Of a DNA stretch of 15,056 bases, positions 1 through 6,989 are shown piece by piece. Every line of letters begins with the position of its first letter. Positions within the stretch are counted from its first letter, which is position 1. The notes beneath the pieces are model-generated. The model ran no database searches, had not been told where the DNA came from, and saw only the letters and a list, made by a program, of their open reading frames with translations. The DNA lies in contig CAYFGZ010000083.1 in assembly GCA_964342575.1 (NCBI GenBank), forward strand, positions 1 to 15,056, written 5' to 3'. This stretch comes from GCA-002701455 sp964342575 (GTDB lineage Bacteria; Pseudomonadota; Alphaproteobacteria; Thalassobaculales; Thalassobaculaceae). The position numbers and the translations under genes were made by a program.

Positions 1-1
1 G

Positions 2-1108
2 TTGCCACGGGCCAGGCCACATGCTGCTCCTGGGTTAATAAAAGATACTATTAACGCTTTGAGCATTGCTAAAAGGCCGGTCATCATCACAGGAGGAGGG
101 ATTTTATGGTCTGATGCAGCAGCGGAATTGAAGGAATTTGTAGATAAGGCTGGAATTCCATTCTATACGACCCCTCAGGGGAGAGGCGTAATTCCCGAGG
201 ATCATCCTATGTCGTACATGACAGTCAGATCGGCAGCATTCCGGGAAGCAGATCTTATAATGATAATAGGTACTCGGATGAATTATATAATAGGCCATGC
301 TGCACCGCCGAGGTTTAATGCAGATGCGAAAATAATTCGGATCGATATTGACGAGGAAGAAGTCAGCACTAGCCCGCGTGCGATTGACATCGGAATTGTT
401 GGAGATGCCAAAGCAGTTCTGGGTCAGATTAATGCGAACCTAGCGGGAACAATTAGCCCGGAGGCCTTTCAAGAATGGCGGAAACGGTTGGGTGATGAGG
501 AAGCAGCGAAGAGATCACGGCCAGGTGGAAACAGTGTTTCAGATGCCGTTCCCATACATCCGCTCCGCTTATGTGAAGAAGTTAAGAATTTTATAGATAG
601 AGATGCTATACTGGTTGTCGACGGACAGGAGATACTAAACTATGGTAGGCAATCCATGCCGACCTTTGCTCCGGGTCATCGTCTTAATTCAGGGCCATTT
701 GGGACGATGGGGGTTGGCCTTCCATTTGGCCTTGGAGCAAAAATTGCAAAACCCGATACTCAAGTTATAGTTGTACACGGCGATGGATCATTTGGTTTAA
801 ACGCGATGGAGCTCGATACTGCTGTTCGCCATGGGATTAATATTTTGGTTGTCATAAGTTTGAATGGTGGATGGACAGCAGATCCTGATGGAACCAAACC
901 TGGTCGTGATTTAGGGTATACGCGGTATGATAAAATGGCTGAGGCATTGGGATGCTATGCAGAATATGTTGAGAAACCAGAGGAAATAAGACCTGCGTTA
1001 GAGAGAGCTCAAGCCAAAGTTGAAGACGGCAATGTTGCGGTAGTAAATATAAAAACCGATCACACTGCACGAGCTGGTACACAGAATTTTTCTCAATATT
1101 CGACGTAG
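2..1108 (+). CDS. ThDP-dependent enzyme, acetolactate synthase / 2-hydroxyacyl-CoA lyase superfamily (5' partial)
   Basis: The reading frame is open at the left edge, so the first codon shown (TTG, a Leu) is internal. The visible 368 residues hold the central domain (about 13-150, opening with AKRPVIITGGG) and the C-terminal pyrophosphate-binding domain (about 185-355). The ThDP/Mg motif starts with GDG at 260-262 and ends with N288-G289. GTMGVGLPFGLGAK (234-247) precedes it, as is usual in this superfamily. The N-terminal pyrimidine-binding domain, with the catalytic Glu, lies outside the window. Members decarboxylate or ligate 2-keto acids or cleave 2-hydroxyacyl-CoA, and all use ThDP in the cytoplasm. 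The run WTADPDGTKPGRDLGYTRYD fits the oxalyl-CoA decarboxylase / hydroxyacyl-CoA lyase side better than biosynthetic IlvB, but this is inference and I cannot fix the substrate. The amidohydrolase gene follows on the same strand after 200 bases. Confidence 0.85.
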   Translation: MPRARPHAAPGLIKDTINALSIAKRPVIITGGGILWSDAAAELKEFVDKAGIPFYTTPQGRGVIPEDHPMSYMTVRSAAFREADLIMIIGTRMNYIIGHAAPPRFNADAKIIRIDIDEEEVSTSPRAIDIGIVGDAKAVLGQINANLAGTISPEAFQEWRKRLGDEEAAKRSRPGGNSVSDAVPIHPLRLCEEVKNFIDRDAILVVDGQEILNYGRQSMPTFAPGHRLNSGPFGTMGVGLPFGLGAKIAKPDTQVIVVHGDGSFGLNAMELDTAVRHGINILVVISLNGGWTADPDGTKPGRDLGYTRYDKMAEALGCYAEYVEKPEEIRPALERAQAKVEDGNVAVVNIKTDHTARAGTQNFSQYST

Positions 1109-1308
1109 ATAACAAGGCTCTAGGAGCTACTAGTATTACGTAAGGTACTGTAACCTGCATTAGGTCATATGTAAAAACATCGCAGGACAGCCCTAAATTT
1201 TAATGAGCAGTAATAGGATATAAAGCATTGGCTGAGAAGAATTCCTTCGTGCCAGCAGGGAACTATGAAACTATGTCGTTGGGGAAGGCATATATGATGG
1301 AGCAGGTT

Positions 1309-3003
1309 ATGTATGATTTGGTTATCAAGAATGCAAGAATTGCTGATGGTCTGGGGCACCCTCTCCAAAATGGGGACCTGGCGGTACTCGATGGGCGCAT
1401 TGCGGAAATTGGTGATGTTACCGCGAATGGGAAAGATACAATAGATGCAGAAGGACGTGTTTTGGCTCCTGGGGTTATCGATTTGCACACTCACTACGAT
1501 GCCCAATTAACTTGGGATCAGACAGCTTCACCGGCGGGGGCCCTAGGCATCACCACCGTGGTGATCGGTAACTGTGGTTTCGGTGTAGCACCAGCACCCG
1601 CTGAGCATCGGGCAACAATTATAGAGAATCTAGCCGAGGTAGAGGGGATGTCCCTTGAATCTCTGAGAGCGGGCATGGATACTAATTACGAAACTTTTGG
1701 AGAGTATCTAAATTTGTTGCAGTCAAAAGGTGTTTATCCAAATGTAGCTTGCCTGGCTTCCCATACGGTCATGCGAACGGCAGTTATGGGAAATGAAGGA
1801 TCTCATAGATCTTCAACAGAACACGAACTAACCGCAATGAAAAAATTGCTCCGAGAGGCGATGGATGCAGGTGCTATCGGTTTGGCTTCCTCGACTAACG
1901 AAAATCATAGAGGAGCTGGAGGTGTCCCAATTGCGTCCCGCCTAGCAGATGACTCTGAATTTAAGGAGCTAGTAAAAGTTTTGGCTGACTACAAGCACGG
2001 TGTATTTATGGCTACTTTTGGGGAGAATCATTCGATCCCGTTTCTGGAGGAACTTTGTAAAATAAGTGGCAAGCCTGGGTGCTATGCGCCCCACTTTCAT
2101 TTTTCTCATCAGCCAGACAGGGCAAGAAGCATAATGAATGCAGCGAACGAGGCAAGAGACCGTGGAATTCCCATTTTCACGCAAGGGTCATGCCAGCCGT
2201 TGAGTTTAACTTTTACGTTGGACAAGGCCTACACTCTGAAATCGATGAGTCCTTGGCCTGCTACGGAAGACCACGCAGAGCTTCGTGAAATTTTTTTAGA
2301 TGACGCCTTTAGAAACGAGTTTCGTAAAACTTTGGAATCGCCGGATTCTCAACATATTTTTAAGGGCAGATGGGACTGGGTCCCAATTGCAGTTGCTGAC
2401 TTGGAGAAAAACCAGGGACTAGTTGGAAAAAGCATTGCTGAAATAGCCAGTGAACGTGATAAAGATCCGCTCGATGTATTTTTGGATATTGGTTTAGAGG
2501 AAGATTTTAAGACCAAATTTACCTTCTATATGCTTAATATGGATGAGGATGGAGTCGCTGAGTTGCTCGTGAATGATGGTACTTTGATTAGTTTGTCGGA
2601 TGCGGGAGCCCACAATTCGCTGTTGTGCGATGCTGGCTATGCGATGCATCTATTTGGGCATTGGGTTAGAGAAAAAAAATTGTTTGATCTACCCACAGCA
2701 ATTCGAAAGGTCACTAGTGATCCCGCGAATGTTTACGGGATCATAGATCGTGGTTCTTTGAAGAAGGGGTTCTGGGCGGACATGATATTGTTTGATCCAG
2801 AGACTATTAAAATTACGAATATGACCCGTCATTTTGATCTTCCCGGGGGAGGGGAGAGATTGCTTAGATCGGCGCCAGGACTATTTGGAACTTGGGTTAA
2901 TGGCGTTCAAATTTTCGATGGAGACGATTATCTGGATGTTGCTGCGCCGGGACAGGTGCTTAAAGAATTTTCGGGGGAAAGACCCACCCTGGGAATGCTT
3001 TAA
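1309..3003 (+). CDS. N-acyl-D-amino-acid deacylase-like amidohydrolase (D-aminoacylase family)
   Basis: This is a metal-dependent amidohydrolase of the D-aminoacylase group, which hydrolyses N-acyl-D-amino acids or related cyclic or amide substrates in the cytoplasm. With M1 at 1309 it has 564 residues. The N-terminal beta-sandwich begins YDLVIKNARIADG. The metal motif DLHTHYDAQ has its histidines at 60 and 62, GNCG (88-91) carries the bridging Cys used by D-aminoacylases, a His cluster lies near 262-267, and the metal-site Asp in SDAGAH is at 431. The C-terminal GFWADMILFDPETI closes the beta-sandwich. Start choice: ATG 1309 has GGAG at 1299-1302 with six bases between. ATG 1294 (GGGGAAGG upstream) is a close second, while TTG 1228 would add residues that the family lacks. 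The real substrate is unknown. Pairing with the ThDP enzyme upstream suggests a catabolic unit, but this is only inference from position. Confidence 0.88.
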   Translation: MYDLVIKNARIADGLGHPLQNGDLAVLDGRIAEIGDVTANGKDTIDAEGRVLAPGVIDLHTHYDAQLTWDQTASPAGALGITTVVIGNCGFGVAPAPAEHRATIIENLAEVEGMSLESLRAGMDTNYETFGEYLNLLQSKGVYPNVACLASHTVMRTAVMGNEGSHRSSTEHELTAMKKLLREAMDAGAIGLASSTNENHRGAGGVPIASRLADDSEFKELVKVLADYKHGVFMATFGENHSIPFLEELCKISGKPGCYAPHFHFSHQPDRARSIMNAANEARDRGIPIFTQGSCQPLSLTFTLDKAYTLKSMSPWPATEDHAELREIFLDDAFRNEFRKTLESPDSQHIFKGRWDWVPIAVADLEKNQGLVGKSIAEIASERDKDPLDVFLDIGLEEDFKTKFTFYMLNMDEDGVAELLVNDGTLISLSDAGAHNSLLCDAGYAMHLFGHWVREKKLFDLPTAIRKVTSDPANVYGIIDRGSLKKGFWADMILFDPETIKITNMTRHFDLPGGGERLLRSAPGLFGTWVNGVQIFDGDDYLDVAAPGQVLKEFSGERPTLGML

Positions 3004-3058
3004 CCGCCTTTTTTCTATTGCCGAACCAGTTTCTTTTGGGCTCCAGAATGACTTCCTC

Positions 3059-3087
3059 TTGCTCCTTTTCCATGACGTCGCTATAAC
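3059..3087 (+). promoter_or_regulatory. Candidate sigma70-type promoter for ndk
   Basis: TTGCTC (3059-3064) and TATAAC (3082-3087) are separated by 17 bases. The -10 matches the consensus at five of six bases; the -35 keeps only its TTG core. The predicted transcript would start near 3095 and give a leader of about 70 bases before ndk. This is the best-spaced candidate in the 162-base gap after the amidohydrolase. It is a sequence match only. Confidence 0.35.
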
Positions 3088-3165
3088 CCCGTTTATAAAT
3101 GTTTTGCGAAGTAGTTCAGCAGCCCCTTTGGTTGCTCGCGTTTGATATAAGGAGTGAAATTTTTA

Positions 3166-3588
3166 ATGACTATAGAACGGACATTTTCAATAATTAAGCC
3201 TGATGCAACAATTGCTAACAATACAGGAGCGATAAATAAATTAATAGAAGACGCGGGTTTGAGAATTATTGCCCAACGTCGTATAAAGATGAGCAAGGCC
3301 CAGGCCCAACGTTTTTATTTGGTGCACGCCCAACGTCCATTTTATGAAGAGCTGGTTAATTTCATGACATCAGCTCCTGTGGTAGTTCAAGTGCTAGAGG
3401 GTAAAAATGCGATTTCCAAGTACCGAGATGTCATGGGAGCGACGGATCCAGCCGAAGCAGAGGAAGGCACAATTCGCCGATTATTTGCTGCGAATGTTGG
3501 CGAAAACTCTGTTCACGGTTCCGATGCAGCGGAGACAGCGGCTGAGGAAATTTCGCAGTTCTTTGATGAAGAAGATATAGTGGGATAA
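3166..3588 (+). CDS. ndk: Nucleoside diphosphate kinase
   Basis: Ndk transfers the gamma phosphate of ATP to NDPs and dNDPs through a phosphohistidine, balancing cytoplasmic nucleotide pools. The 140-residue product has the normal family length and opens MTIERTFSIIKPDA. Key residues fall at the usual numbers: K11, Y51, R104 in GTIRR, and the phosphorylated H117 in NSVHGSDA. The start is ATG 3166, with AAGGAG at 3149-3154. A GTG at 3154 lies in frame but overlaps that ribosome site and would add four residues not seen in the family. The C-terminal tail (FFDEEDIVG) is acidic. The gene stands alone, with a candidate promoter upstream and convergent minus-strand genes downstream. No clear hairpin-plus-U-tract terminator is visible after it. 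Confidence 0.97.
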   Translation: MTIERTFSIIKPDATIANNTGAINKLIEDAGLRIIAQRRIKMSKAQAQRFYLVHAQRPFYEELVNFMTSAPVVVQVLEGKNAISKYRDVMGATDPAEAEEGTIRRLFAANVGENSVHGSDAAETAAEEISQFFDEEDIVG

Positions 3589-3742
3589 ACGTGATCAAAG
3601 TTATGTTTAGAAAAAACACGATGGCAGAGTTTACTAGCTTTAGAAAGTTCATATGGAAAGCTTTATTGTGATTCCAATTGTGCTAGACCTTAAACTTAAT
3701 TGAAACTTTTAAGATTTTCTCAATGCAATACCCAAAGATGAT

Positions 3743-3880
3743 TCAAACCACCAGCCAAGCCATTAATAGTAAGGTTATTACTATTAGCACAATTGATACC
3801 TGTATCAATGTGCAGACTCCTTTGTATGTATCTTCGTGAAATTTATAGTCAGGATTATTTTCCCGTTCGTTAGCGGCCAT
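3743..3880 (-). CDS. aa3-type cytochrome c oxidase subunit IV-like small membrane protein
   Basis: This 45-codon ORF reads from ATG at 3880 to TGA at 3743. The protein has a short polar N-terminus containing HEDTYKGV at residues 15-22, then one hydrophobic helix (about 24-45) ending in MAWLVV. Small subunit IV proteins of alphaproteobacterial aa3 cytochrome c oxidases (for example in Paracoccus) are about 40-50 residues. They consist of an H-x-x-T-(Y/F)-x-G-F motif followed by a single membrane helix, and this ORF matches that plan with V in place of the final F. AAGGA (3890-3894) lies nine bases before the start. It is the third gene of the minus-strand run purM-purN, 76 bases after purN, and may have its own promoter overlapping the purN stop. 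The known subunit is accessory in the inner membrane; its exact role is unclear. No other oxidase gene is in view. Confidence 0.72.
   Translation of the reverse strand: MAANERENNPDYKFHEDTYKGVCTLIQVSIVLIVITLLLMAWLVV
3787..3813. repeat. Inverted repeat with short spacer inside the small oxidase gene
   Basis: GCACAATTGATAC (3787-3799) and GTATCAATGTGC (3802-3813) form a stem of 12 pairs with one unpaired base and two bases between the arms. In the minus-strand transcript it covers codons 23-31 of the small oxidase gene, just at the start of its membrane helix. It could be an RNA hairpin, a dyad protein-binding site, or chance within coding sequence. Confidence 0.5.
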
Positions 3881-3931
3881 TTGGTGAGGTCCTTTTTTCC
3901 GTTTCGTTTGTTACCGTAAAAGATGCTGGTT

Positions 3932-3960
3932 GGTATGCTATCAAATTTTTAATCTGTCAA
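3932..3960 (-). promoter_or_regulatory. Candidate promoter for the small oxidase gene, overlapping the purN stop
   Basis: On the minus strand a perfect TTGACA (3960-3955) is followed after 17 bases by CATACC (3937-3932), which matches the -10 consensus at three of six bases. The purN stop codon TGA lies inside the TTGACA. Predicted transcription would begin near 3925, giving a leader of about 45 bases. The -35 and spacing are good and the -10 is weak, so this remains a candidate. Confidence 0.35.
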
Positions 3961-4601
3961 AAATTTATCAAAACTTCACCTACTTTTTCAAGGTATTTTC
4001 TAGTTTTTTCTCCTGAACGTTCAGCAAGCCGGCTTGCTATTATAGCCAACCCTAACGGGTATATCTTGTGTTCTTGTTGAAGAACCCTTGCCGCCAAGTC
4101 TTTTGGTGTATCTTCGATAAGGACTGGTACTGCAGCTTGTGCAATAATTGGCCCGGAATCTAATTCAGGAGTCACGTAATGGAGTGTACATCCTGATATA
4201 CGAACTCCTGCGGCAATAACACGGGTATGAACCTCTCTGCCTGTAAAACTGGGTAATAGGCTGGGATGTATATTAATGATCCTATTCGGCCACTTATTCA
4301 CAAAATTTTCTGAGAGAATACGCATGAACCCCGCCAAACACACGAGTTCACAGTTAAACGCGACCAGTTCGTTTGATAATTGTTCGTCAAATTCTTCTCT
4401 TGTCTTGAAAGTTTCATGTTTAATTACCTTTGTTGGTATGTTTGCTTGTGTTGCCCACTTTATACCTTCGGCGTCAGATTTGTTGGATATAACGAGGACA
4501 ATTTCTGCAGGATAGTCAACGGCCCTTGACGCATCAATCAATGCTCGCAAATTTGTACCAGTGCCCGAAATCAGTACGCCAACCTTTATGCGCTTTTTCA
4601 A
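3957..4601 (-). CDS. purN: Phosphoribosylglycinamide formyltransferase
   Basis: PurN formylates GAR to FGAR with 10-formyl-tetrahydrofolate, an early step of de novo purine synthesis. The 214 residues cover the whole formyltransferase fold. The phosphate-binding loop is near ISGTGTNLRAL (11-21). The catalytic trio is N110 and H112 in NIHPSLLPSF and D148 in ELDSGPI. The start is TTG at 4601, sharing the four bases TTGA with the purM stop; no ATG or GTG nearby would keep the VGVLISGTG strand intact. The overlap implies translational coupling to purM, and these two purine genes are commonly paired. Nothing suggests loss of function. Confidence 0.96.
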   Translation of the reverse strand: MKKRIKVGVLISGTGTNLRALIDASRAVDYPAEIVLVISNKSDAEGIKWATQANIPTKVIKHETFKTREEFDEQLSNELVAFNCELVCLAGFMRILSENFVNKWPNRIINIHPSLLPSFTGREVHTRVIAAGVRISGCTLHYVTPELDSGPIIAQAAVPVLIEDTPKDLAARVLQQEHKIYPLGLAIIASRLAERSGEKTRKYLEKVGEVLINF

Positions 4602-5677
4602 TTCATCCAGCTTTCAATATTTTCAATAATAACGTTAGGCATATCTTGTGTTCGGTTTTCTAGGACACCTATCTTATAAACTGTTTCTCCGCAACTACGA
4701 AGCGTTGCAGAGACAGCTTGCGCACTATCTGAGCGGACGATGACGACCATACCAATTCCGCAATTGAAGGTGCTTGCTAATTCCGTAGTAGAAATTTTTC
4801 CTGTACCGAGAAGCCATTTAAATACAGGATGGAGAGGCCAGCTTGTGGCGTCGATTTTAGCGGTTAATGAATCTTTATAAGCGCGAGGAGGATTTTCAAT
4901 CAATCCTCCTCCTGTTATGTGAGCTAATCCCGTTACGCCGCCTACTTTAAGAGCTTTCAAACAGGAGTTTACATAAATACGGGTCGGGGTTATTAGTGCC
5001 TCTCCAAACTTTTGGTTTGGAGAGAATGAGCAAGATTGATGATAACTAATGCCTAAATCTTGCAAAAGACGACGTATCATTGAAAAACCATTTGAATGGA
5101 GACCATTAGAGTTTAACCCCAATAAAATATCTCCTTCATTGGCTTTGTCGAGTGTTAATAGGTTAGTACGTTCAACTGCTCCTACAGCGAATCCAGCGAG
5201 ATCATAGTCGGAGCCATGGTACATTCCTGGCATTTCCGCTGTTTCTCCACCGATTAGAGCGCAGCCAGCAGCGCGACAACCTTCAGCTATTCCTTCAACA
5301 ACATTATTTGCGATTGATAGAGATAGTTTTGCGGTGGCATAATAGTCGAGGAAAAATAATGGAGTAGCCCCTTGGCTAATTAAATCGTTAACGCACATTG
5401 CAACTAAGTCGATGCCTACTGTATGGTGTTGTTGCATTTCAATAGCAACTTTTAACTTTGTACCCACACCGTCCGTCGCAGCGACTAAGATCGGATCATG
5501 GAACCCTGCGGCTTTAAGATCAAAGAGACCTCCAAAACCTCCAATTTCTCCATCAGTGCCAGGTCTGGCAGTGGATCGGGTCAATGGCTTAATCATTTGA
5601 ACTAGCTCATTCCCGGTTTCGACATTCACGCCTGATTTCTGATAAGTAAGTGGCGAGGATTTAATGGTATCGTTAAT
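4598..5677 (-). CDS. purM: Phosphoribosylformylglycinamidine cyclo-ligase (AIR synthetase)
   Basis: PurM closes FGAM to AIR using ATP, step five of purine synthesis. Numbered from the start proposed here (359 residues), the family motifs are DGVGTK (69-74), VNDL (96-99), GGETAEMPG (143-151) and HSNGF (194-198), then TPTRIYV, HITGGG and NCGIGM. Start: the first standard codon in frame is GTG 5629, but the frame stays open upstream to a TAG at 5687-5689. It encodes LTYQKSGVN, which aligns with the conserved LSYKDAGVD at the E. coli PurM N-terminus. The only strong ribosome site, AGGAGG (5683-5688), sits five bases before an ATT codon at 5677. I therefore place the start at ATT 5677; an ATG-to-ATT read error is the other explanation. 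Starting at GTG 5629 would give 343 residues. The gene is divergent from the DUF2066 gene and overlaps purN by four bases. Confidence 0.93.
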   Translation of the reverse strand: MNDTIKSSPLTYQKSGVNVETGNELVQMIKPLTRSTARPGTDGEIGGFGGLFDLKAAGFHDPILVAATDGVGTKLKVAIEMQQHHTVGIDLVAMCVNDLISQGATPLFFLDYYATAKLSLSIANNVVEGIAEGCRAAGCALIGGETAEMPGMYHGSDYDLAGFAVGAVERTNLLTLDKANEGDILLGLNSNGLHSNGFSMIRRLLQDLGISYHQSCSFSPNQKFGEALITPTRIYVNSCLKALKVGGVTGLAHITGGGLIENPPRAYKDSLTAKIDATSWPLHPVFKWLLGTGKISTTELASTFNCGIGMVVIVRSDSAQAVSATLRSCGETVYKIGVLENRTQDMPNVIIENIESWMN

Positions 5678-5682
5678 AGCGT

Positions 5683-5688
5683 CCTCCT
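5683..5688 (-). promoter_or_regulatory. Ribosome binding site that decides the purM start
   Basis: AGGAGG on the minus strand is a full-strength Shine-Dalgarno sequence. It lies five bases before ATT 5677 and far (more than 50 bases) from the first standard start, GTG 5629, which has no such site. It overlaps the in-frame TAG that ends the upstream open frame. It is the main evidence for ATT initiation. Confidence 0.7.
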
Positions 5689-5717
5689 AACTAATCGCTG
5701 TATTTGTTCCAGGATAG

Positions 5718-5723
5718 ATTATA
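5718..5723 (-). promoter_or_regulatory. Candidate -10 element of the purM promoter
   Basis: TATAAT, a perfect -10 hexamer, reads on the minus strand at 5723-5718. Transcription from it would start near 5711 and leave about 34 bases before the proposed purM start. The -35 is poor: at 17 bases the hexamer is ACGTAA, and TGACGT appears only at 19 bases. A run of ten T (minus strand, 5739-5730) fills most of the spacer. No equally good promoter is visible for the divergent plus-strand gene. Confidence 0.45.
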
Positions 5724-5825
5724 CTATGTAAAAAAAAAACTTACGTCATTAACGAGTTCAGAATATGACGGTTATTTGTTAAAGAAACCAGGGTTTAATG
5801 TCAGAATGTTTGCGCGAGTTTGTTG

Positions 5826-6965
5826 ATGCTTAGAATTTTGAAACACGTTAGCATCTCTATTTTTATTTTCGCGTTTTTTGTCCTCAATGTTATGGATGCG
5901 CGGGGCTCTTCGAACCAAGTGTTTGTAGTGGAGAATATTGCAGTTGATGTTACAGCTGATACAGCTTTAGCAGCTCGCAGGGAAGCGCTCGAAAACGGTC
6001 AAATAATTGCATGGAAGAGGTTATTGAACAGGATCACTCTGCCAAAGCAATCGGTGCACCTTTCCAGGTTTTCGTTTGAACAAATACGCCCACTAATTAG
6101 AGGCTATGAAGTTTTACGCGAACGTATGTCACCTGTTCGGTATTTGGCTGATTTATCGGTCACTTTCAATACGGAACAAGTTAGGAAAAATCTGTTTGAT
6201 TATGGAGTTCCATTTGTTGAGACCCCAAGTTTACCTGTCTTAATTTTGCCTATCTTTGAAACTGAAGGGGTTCCGGTATTGTGGGAAAACCCTAACCCTT
6301 GGCGGGATGTTTGGCAAAATCTTCCGGAACAAGATAGTTTGCTTCCCATTATTGTACCTAAAGGGGGACTCGCTGATATTAGGGATTTGTCGGCAAGCCA
6401 GGCACTCAGAGGAGAAACAGATTTTTTTAAGCCTATATTAAAGAGATATAGAGCCAAAAAGGTTGTGATTGCTAAAGCCTCGAGAAAATTTGATGTGGCA
6501 GATAGTTCACCCCTTTTGGAGATATCGATTGCTAATTATAATGCTGAAGGCCGTAAGGAAATTTTGGTGGATTCTATCAGGACTTCAGTGGAAAGTGAAA
6601 TGCTTGGTCTATTGGATACCGGCGTGATTAGAATTGTAAATGTTTTGATAAACAGTTGGAAGGCGGAGAATCTGGTCACTTCAGCCGTCCAACAGAGAAT
6701 ATCGGCAATAGTACCTATCCATAAGTTTGAAAAGTGGCTCTCAATAAGGTCCCGGTTGGAGATTATAGGAATACTTAAGAAAATTGAATTACTGCGCTTA
6801 TCAAAAAAAGAGGCTTTATTGGATCTGTGGATAATGGGCAGTGTTAAGCAGTTTAAGAATGCTCTCAGCCAAAAGCAGCTGGAACTCTATGATGGAGGAG
6901 ATGAGTTTGTTGTTTGTGAGCATGATGTTAAGACCCCGTCAATTTGTGGACACTCGTTAAAATAG
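5826..6965 (+). CDS. DUF2066 domain-containing protein, probably exported
   Basis: The 379-residue protein begins with a short basic stretch (MLRILKHV) and a hydrophobic segment (about 9-21, ISIFIFAFFVLNV), which reads as a signal peptide or membrane anchor. The mature part starts near SSNQVFVVENIAVDVTADTALAARREALENGQIIAWKRLLNRI. This matches the DUF2066 pattern of a short strand followed by an Ala/Arg-rich helix. The family is common in proteobacteria, often beside purM and hda-type genes, and has no proven function. ATG 5826 is preferred over the in-frame TTG codons at 5820 and 5823; the ribosome site is weak. It is divergent from purM and heads the run leading to the permease and hdaA, with 24 bases to the next start. 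Periplasmic action is inferred from the signal-like N-terminus only. Confidence 0.8.
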   Translation: MLRILKHVSISIFIFAFFVLNVMDARGSSNQVFVVENIAVDVTADTALAARREALENGQIIAWKRLLNRITLPKQSVHLSRFSFEQIRPLIRGYEVLRERMSPVRYLADLSVTFNTEQVRKNLFDYGVPFVETPSLPVLILPIFETEGVPVLWENPNPWRDVWQNLPEQDSLLPIIVPKGGLADIRDLSASQALRGETDFFKPILKRYRAKKVVIAKASRKFDVADSSPLLEISIANYNAEGRKEILVDSIRTSVESEMLGLLDTGVIRIVNVLINSWKAENLVTSAVQQRISAIVPIHKFEKWLSIRSRLEIIGILKKIELLRLSKKEALLDLWIMGSVKQFKNALSQKQLELYDGGDEFVVCEHDVKTPSICGHSLK

Positions 6966-6989
6966 GTGGATTTAAAATGCGGAGCTCAA

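Noticed and set aside
1116..1136. Near-palindrome CTAGGAGCTACTAG downstream of the ThDP enzyme
   Set aside because: It is short and imperfect, with no T tract or nearby matching copy.
1228..1308. TTG 1228 as the start of the amidohydrolase gene
   Set aside because: It would add 27 residues before the conserved YDLVIKNARIADG start, and better-placed ribosome sites precede ATG 1294 and ATG 1309.
2922..3069. A minus-strand small ORF (37 codons) between the amidohydrolase and ndk
   Set aside because: It has no ribosome site, overlaps the amidohydrolase end, and its translation resembles nothing known.
2834..3145. A 103-codon plus-strand frame running past the amidohydrolase stop
   Set aside because: Most of it overlaps the amidohydrolase in another frame and the translation shows no domain or recognisable pattern.
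3591..3671. A 26-codon plus-strand ORF just after ndk, from GTG
   Set aside because: It has no ribosome site and no recognisable features, and lies in a gap between convergent genes.
3696..3722. Possible terminator hairpin after ndk (CTTAAA ... TTTAAG)
   Set aside because: There are only six A/T-rich pairs around a loop of about 13 bases, too weak to call a terminator.
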